Source: Phormidium tenue FACHB-1050
GTDB taxonomy: Bacteria > Cyanobacteriota > Cyanobacteriia > Pseudanabaenales > Pseudanabaenaceae
Direction of reading: 5' to 3'
Length of the DNA stretch: 64,000 nucleotides
Assembly (NCBI RefSeq): GCF_014696925.1
Contig: NZ_JACJQY010000012.1
Span: forward strand, 52,562-116,561
Shown here: positions 60,596-64,000 of the stretch, one piece after another
Layout of the letters: each line of letters opens with the position of its first letter
How positions within the stretch are numbered: the first letter of the stretch is position 1
The notes under the pieces: model-generated
What the model saw: the letters and a program-made list of their open reading frames with translations, nothing else
What the model was told of the DNA's origin: nothing
The model's database searches: none
Made by a program: the position numbers and the translations under genes

Positions 60596-62711
60596 TAGTT
60601 CTCCAGATTAGCCACAGATCATATTTTAGGCTCCAATTGCGCTTATAGGTGAGATCAAAGCCCATTACTTCTTCAAAACTCCTCACCGTTGAGCGTCCAC
60701 TTACTTGCCAGACTCCACTGAGTCCGGGTTTAACATCGAGCCGATTCCATTCGGTCATTTTTTCGTCAGTATATTCATTTTCTAATTCGTATAGCCCGAC
60801 TTCACCAAAAGTAGGTGGTCTTGTCCCAATTAGACTCATATCACCCTTCAGAATATTCCAGAATTGTGGAAATTCATCAATGCTAGTTTTACGCAGAAAT
60901 TTACCGACCTTGGTAATACGTGGATCGTTACTATTTTTAAAGAATTTACCACTATCACCACTTTTAGACGTTCCATCGCTGGAGTTGGCAATCTCATTGG
61001 TGACTTTTTGCTTCAGCATTTCCGCATTTTTGACCATAGAGCGAAATTTCCAAATCCCAAAGGGCTTGCTCATCAGTCCTGCACGTTTTTGTTTAAAGAG
61101 AATGGAACCATGACTCTCAAGTTTGATGGCGATCGCAATTGGGATAAACAAAATTGCTGTAAAGCTCAAACCCACCAAAGCCCCTAAAATATCGATAATC
61201 CGTTTAGGAAAGCTGCGAACCGATGGATGCACGTTTATAGAAGGATCTAGCTCGATCGCAGGGTAGAAAAAGTACATCACATAGGCAATCACACAGAAGA
61301 TGGGAATACCAACAAAAAATTCATAGATTCGATGTAAGATTCTCGACAGAGGATTTGTTTTCCTATGCGATCGCTCATTTTTTTGCCTTGGTAAACGATT
61401 GGTGCGAGTGGATGGTTCAATGTAAAAAACGCGGTCAAGCTTTGTCATCTTTAAAATTGATAACACTTGAGGATTGACACTCCAAAGTACGAGTTCTGTG
61501 GGTTCTGTCTTACCTGATTGAATATCTGTTTGCCGTAAAACTTTTAAACAAGATACTAATGCACCTACACCTGAGCTATCTATAAACTCGGTATTCGACA
61601 TATCGATGATGATCTTGCGGAAGCTTTCTTCCTCTTGGCACAACTCTCGAAAGTCCTCCTTTAATTTGCGGGCTTCAGGATTAAATATATTTTTAGATGT
61701 GCTGATCAAAACAGTGTCATTAAAATTGGTGATCTGCACATCATTTAGACCAAACCTTAAGGATTGCTGCTCACTATTGGTTGGGATATAGACTGCTTCA
61801 GGATAGAGACGTACAATGTCTTCAGACCGAACAACCAACAAGTCCAAAGCTTTACACGATCGCAATAATTTTGCCGATAAGCTCAAATCACGGATGCGTG
61901 TTTTTGACTCAATGAAAATCACTTTACTTTTGAACAAATACTTAGCAACTAACAAAAATGGTGCAGCGACACCAGCTCCAGTAGACATCACAAGTTGAGG
62001 TCGTGCTTTCCTCAATACATCTATTGCTAAATACAAATTGCGGATAAAGTTAGGAATATTGCGATTAGTAGGACTGTAAGCCCAGAAAGTCTTTTCATCG
62101 CTCAACTCGGCCTGCGTTGTTCCTGTTTTGAAGGTAATCCAAGCTCTTTGGGGAATGGTTTGCCAATATTCGCTTAAGCCTTGCATTCCTTTAAAATGCC
62201 CCCCTGATGAGCAAACCAAGAGGATTTTCTGATAGTCTTGACTGGAATAGCGATCGCTTAAATATTCACATAGTGCTTTGTCTTCACTAAAGCTAAGAGG
62301 ACTTCGAGGAATAGTCACTAACTTTAAGAACTTCACTAGATCGGCGGGCGATCGGGCAATGAGTACACCTTGATTTTCTAGATCCTCAGCCATTTCTAGC
62401 TGATGATCGTCCACATGCTCATGAAATTTAACAGTGCGTGGCACTAAAATATAGGGCTTATCAAATTCTTCAAGCAACAGGGTACTACCCTCACCACAGT
62501 GGGCAATTACTGCGCTTGCTTGCTCAACCAGTTGCTTAAATTGTGCTTCTGGAATTATTTTACTAACTTTTACATTGTCAGGTAAGCGCGTTGAAGCCCC
62601 ATACTGAATGACTACTTCTTCATTAACAATCCCCTCCCTTATCAACAAACTAATCCAATCCATTAATGAATTGAATGGATACTGCTCAGTGCCAACTGTA
62701 ACAAGTATCAT
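60558..62711 (-). CDS. Four-part fusion: Alg13-like, Alg14-like, STAS, priming sugar-phosphate transferase
   Basis: 717 residues. About 1-150: GT28-C/Alg13-like (MILVTVGTEQYPFNSLMDW, HCGEGSTLLLEE). About 160-320: Alg14-like (KILLVCSSGGHFKGMQGL, STGAGVAAPFLLVAKY, FIESKTRIRDLS). About 330-440: STAS domain with the phosphorylatable serine in EFIDSSGVGALVSCL. After one membrane hairpin (about 460-490), the bacterial sugar-transferase domain (about 500-717) with KRIIDILGALVGLS, PFGIWKFRSMVKNA, DEFPQFWNILKGDMSLIGTR and GLSGVWQVSGRSTVRSFEEV that primes undecaprenyl phosphate. Alg13/14 together add the second sugar in other systems, so one chain could do two consecutive steps with a STAS switch. First gene of the exopolysaccharide transcript. 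Confidence 0.92.
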   Translation of the reverse strand: MILVTVGTEQYPFNSLMDWISLLIREGIVNEEVVIQYGASTRLPDNVKVSKIIPEAQFKQLVEQASAVIAHCGEGSTLLLEEFDKPYILVPRTVKFHEHVDDHQLEMAEDLENQGVLIARSPADLVKFLKLVTIPRSPLSFSEDKALCEYLSDRYSSQDYQKILLVCSSGGHFKGMQGLSEYWQTIPQRAWITFKTGTTQAELSDEKTFWAYSPTNRNIPNFIRNLYLAIDVLRKARPQLVMSTGAGVAAPFLLVAKYLFKSKVIFIESKTRIRDLSLSAKLLRSCKALDLLVVRSEDIVRLYPEAVYIPTNSEQQSLRFGLNDVQITNFNDTVLISTSKNIFNPEARKLKEDFRELCQEEESFRKIIIDMSNTEFIDSSGVGALVSCLKVLRQTDIQSGKTEPTELVLWSVNPQVLSILKMTKLDRVFYIEPSTRTNRLPRQKNERSHRKTNPLSRILHRIYEFFVGIPIFCVIAYVMYFFYPAIELDPSINVHPSVRSFPKRIIDILGALVGLSFTAILFIPIAIAIKLESHGSILFKQKRAGLMSKPFGIWKFRSMVKNAEMLKQKVTNEIANSSDGTSKSGDSGKFFKNSNDPRITKVGKFLRKTSIDEFPQFWNILKGDMSLIGTRPPTFGEVGLYELENEYTDEKMTEWNRLDVKPGLSGVWQVSGRSTVRSFEEVMGFDLTYKRNWSLKYDLWLIWRTIAVLFERNNGAV

Positions 62712-62949
62712 AAATTAATGCTCCCCATTTGTTTAGCTATGTATTTGCTTGGATGAGACTTGGTAGATATTCAGTCTCGTACTTTTTCTAAGTCCTATCT
62801 CTCGATCGTAAAATTCTTGAATTTCTAAATTTGATTGGATCAGAAATAGATTTGCATTTCTTTGAATGAGTGTAGCAGATTGTACCAATTATTCACTCAG
62901 CATAAAATATGACAATTACGCTTAGCAATCAAAATTTAGATTGGGAGAT

Positions 62950-63038
62950 AAAACCCAAACAAATGAAGGCGGAGCTTTGTGCCGCCTTCATTTGTTTGGG
63001 TTTTGATTTGTCCTAGCTATTTCTTGCATTGTCATAAC
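62950..63038. repeat. Dispersed palindromic element A
   Basis: Stem 62950-63004 (AAAACCCAAACAAATGAAGG arm start), right flank GATTTGTCCTAGCTATTTC and TTGCATTGTCATAA. Left flank is lost; the centre GGAGCTTTGTGCC shows drift. Confidence 0.8.
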
Positions 63039-63189
63039 ATAAATTATCGGAAGCAATTTACGATCAAACCCACATTCTGCTCGTAATGGTAGGGTAAAAT
63101 AATAAACGAAAGGCAAGGAATAAGCCAAAAATGAGGAAAGAATTATAAATCCAGAGATGAGATTGGCGAACCTAGATCACCCTTAATAC

Positions 63190-63345
63190 ACAATCGCCTA
63201 TTCCCTCAAATCAACCAGCGATCGCCCATCATCATCCACAAAATCCGATCGCCTATTTCCCAAATCAAAAGCGATCGCTCTCTCACCACCCACAAAACCC
63301 GATCGCCTATTTCCACATCAAACAGCGATCGCCTAAATTATGGAT
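63190..63345. repeat. Tandem repeat of about 55 bases carrying HIP1 sites
   Basis: Three degenerate units (period 54-56 bases), each with TCGCCTATT, AATCAA and AGCGATCGC. Not palindromic and without a direct CRISPR-like constant spacer. Confidence 0.7.
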
Positions 63346-63408
63346 ATTTCATTTTGATGCTGATTCGTTATAATATTAGCGATAAATTTGCTAAAGAGGG
63401 TCAAATAT

Positions 63409-63618
63409 ATGACTAGTCGTGAGCAGCTTATCCAAGAACTTACAGAGGTTCCAGATGAGTTAGTAAAAGTAGTTTTAGATTTTTTACATCGGGTTAAGAC
63501 GACACGTATTCATCATCCTTTAGCCAAATTTGCAGGTATTTTGAGTGATGCTGAAGCTGCTGATTTGCAGAACGTAATTAGATCGGATTGCCGTCAGGTG
63601 GATATAAATGAGTGGTGA
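63409..63618 (+). CDS. VapB-type small antitoxin
   Basis: 69 residues from the ATG at 63409 (frame extends seven codons upstream). The helical start REQLIQELTEVPDELVKVVL and the ending HPLAKFAGILSDAEAADLQN with RQVDINEW are those of cyanobacterial antitoxins paired with PIN-domain toxins. It overlaps the VapC start by 11 bases, the standard coupled TA layout. Confidence 0.85.
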   Translation: MTSREQLIQELTEVPDELVKVVLDFLHRVKTTRIHHPLAKFAGILSDAEAADLQNVIRSDCRQVDINEW

Positions 63619-63916
63619 AATTGCGCTAGATACTTCCGTTGCAGTTCGTTTTTTGAATGGTGATCCTGAAGTTGTTTCAAGGGTTTTGGCGTTGCCAGAA
63701 ATATTTTTGTCGGCGATTGTGGCGGGAGAGTTATTGTTTGGTGCTGAGAACTCCACTCGCGCATTAAAAAATTTACCTCGCTATTTGGAGTTTATTGAGG
63801 CTTGTGTGGTTGTTCCGATTGAGAGAAAAACGGCGGTTGTTTATGCTCAAACTCGTTTGGCTTTGAAGCGAAAGGGGCGACCAATACCAATGAATGATGG
63901 TAATTGCTCAACGTAG
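63608..63916 (+). pseudogene. VapC-like PIN toxin, truncated
   Basis: 102 residues. PIN motifs: first acidic site IALDTSVAVRFL, second IVAGELLFGAEN, then RPIPMNDG, where a complete VapC continues with about 30 more residues (W-IAA, ...D-F). Here the frame stops after NCST, so the last strand and fourth acidic residue are lost. An ORF begins 39 bases downstream and may belong to an inserted element. Confidence 0.7.
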
Positions 63917-63955
63917 GAAAATTGACAAAAAGGCAAAAGCTGATAAATTAAAGAA

Positions 63956-64000
63956 ATGAAGGAACTACCCAACCTAAAAGACCTAACAGACGAGGCAAAA
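63956..64000 (+). CDS. Start of an ORF cut by the window edge
   Basis: ATG followed by MKELPNLKDLTDEAK with no stop before the end. The first residues resemble starts of transposases (IS66-like), which would explain the truncated VapC before it. Only 15 codons are seen, so this is weak. Confidence 0.35.
   Translation, partial: MKELPNLKDLTDEAK

Larger units (their letters stand above)
62712..63408. other. Intergenic region with repeats
   Basis: About 700 bases without a gene: element A (62950-63038) and a HIP1-rich tandem repeat (63190-63345). The remaining parts show nothing recognisable. Confidence 0.75.

Noticed and set aside
60649..61113. Plus-strand open frame opposite the priming transferase
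   Set aside because: Antisense to the conserved sugar-transferase domain; the composition is a mirror of it.
63190..63345. HIP1-rich repeats as a CRISPR array
   Set aside because: Only three degenerate units, no exact direct repeat of 25-37 bases, no cas genes nearby.

Overview
The window looks like a chromosomal piece of a cyanobacterium, most likely a filamentous Pseudanabaena-like one. The evidence is chlorophyll synthase (chlG), a SufR-controlled suf cluster, dense HIP1 octamers (GCGATCGC), cyanobacteria-restricted families (DUF29, DUF4335, DUF4278, pentapeptide repeats) and a very large load of intergenic palindromes. I see no rRNA, tRNA or CRISPR array.

Layout. 0.3-9.7 kb: housekeeping and accessory genes (ammonium transporter, C-terminal processing protease, NarL-type regulator, T4 Rnl1-like RNA ligase, ScpA, LapA-domain protein, fructosamine kinase). 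9.8-15.9 kb: Fe-S assembly block: Nfu-type scaffold, the repressor sufR divergent from sufB, two DUF29 genes, sufC, sufD. A perfect SufR box lies in the sufR-sufB promoter, and sufS is not adjacent. 16-20.6 kb: Slt-type transglycosylase, orphan efflux adaptor, chlG. 20.6-22.0 kb: gene graveyard with remnants of an HNH-type gene and a small antitoxin. 22-25 kb: a kinase-dead protein kinase homologue plus a secreted TPR protein. 26.2-30.5 kb: a tight four-gene operon (P-loop ATPase, degenerate-P-loop/TPR protein with near-identical repeats, antitoxin-like protein, PD-(D/E)XK nuclease-like protein), my best candidate for an undescribed conflict system. 30.6-35.8 kb: Xaa-Pro peptidase, DUF4278, DedA and DUF4335 proteins. 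35.9-41.4 kb: signalling group (FHA, vWA, CheY, GAF-adenylate cyclase, second vWA). 41.6-49 kb: RlpA, J-domain/pentapeptide protein, glycosyltransferase, diguanylate cyclase, EamA exporter, HU. 49.3-62.7 kb: exopolysaccharide cluster on the minus strand (priming transferase fusion, Wza-like, Wzz-like, Wzy-like, GT4, flippase, GT2), interrupted by a 1219-residue membrane NACHT protein. 63.2-64 kb: HIP1-rich tandem repeat, antitoxin and a truncated VapC beside an ORF that runs off the edge.

A second theme is structural DNA. More than 30 near-perfect hairpins (core GCGC-NNN-GCGC) sit just after genes, often swallowing the stop codon, so that unique gene-end sequence is copied inverted in the other arm. 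Some belong to short mobile-looking elements: about 116 bp with TATAGC ends, about 105 bp with TATACCAA ends, and about 111 bp with GTAAAGCCCTCA ends. Most probably act as terminators. All functional statements rest on reading the translated sequence and remembered family motifs; no database search was possible.
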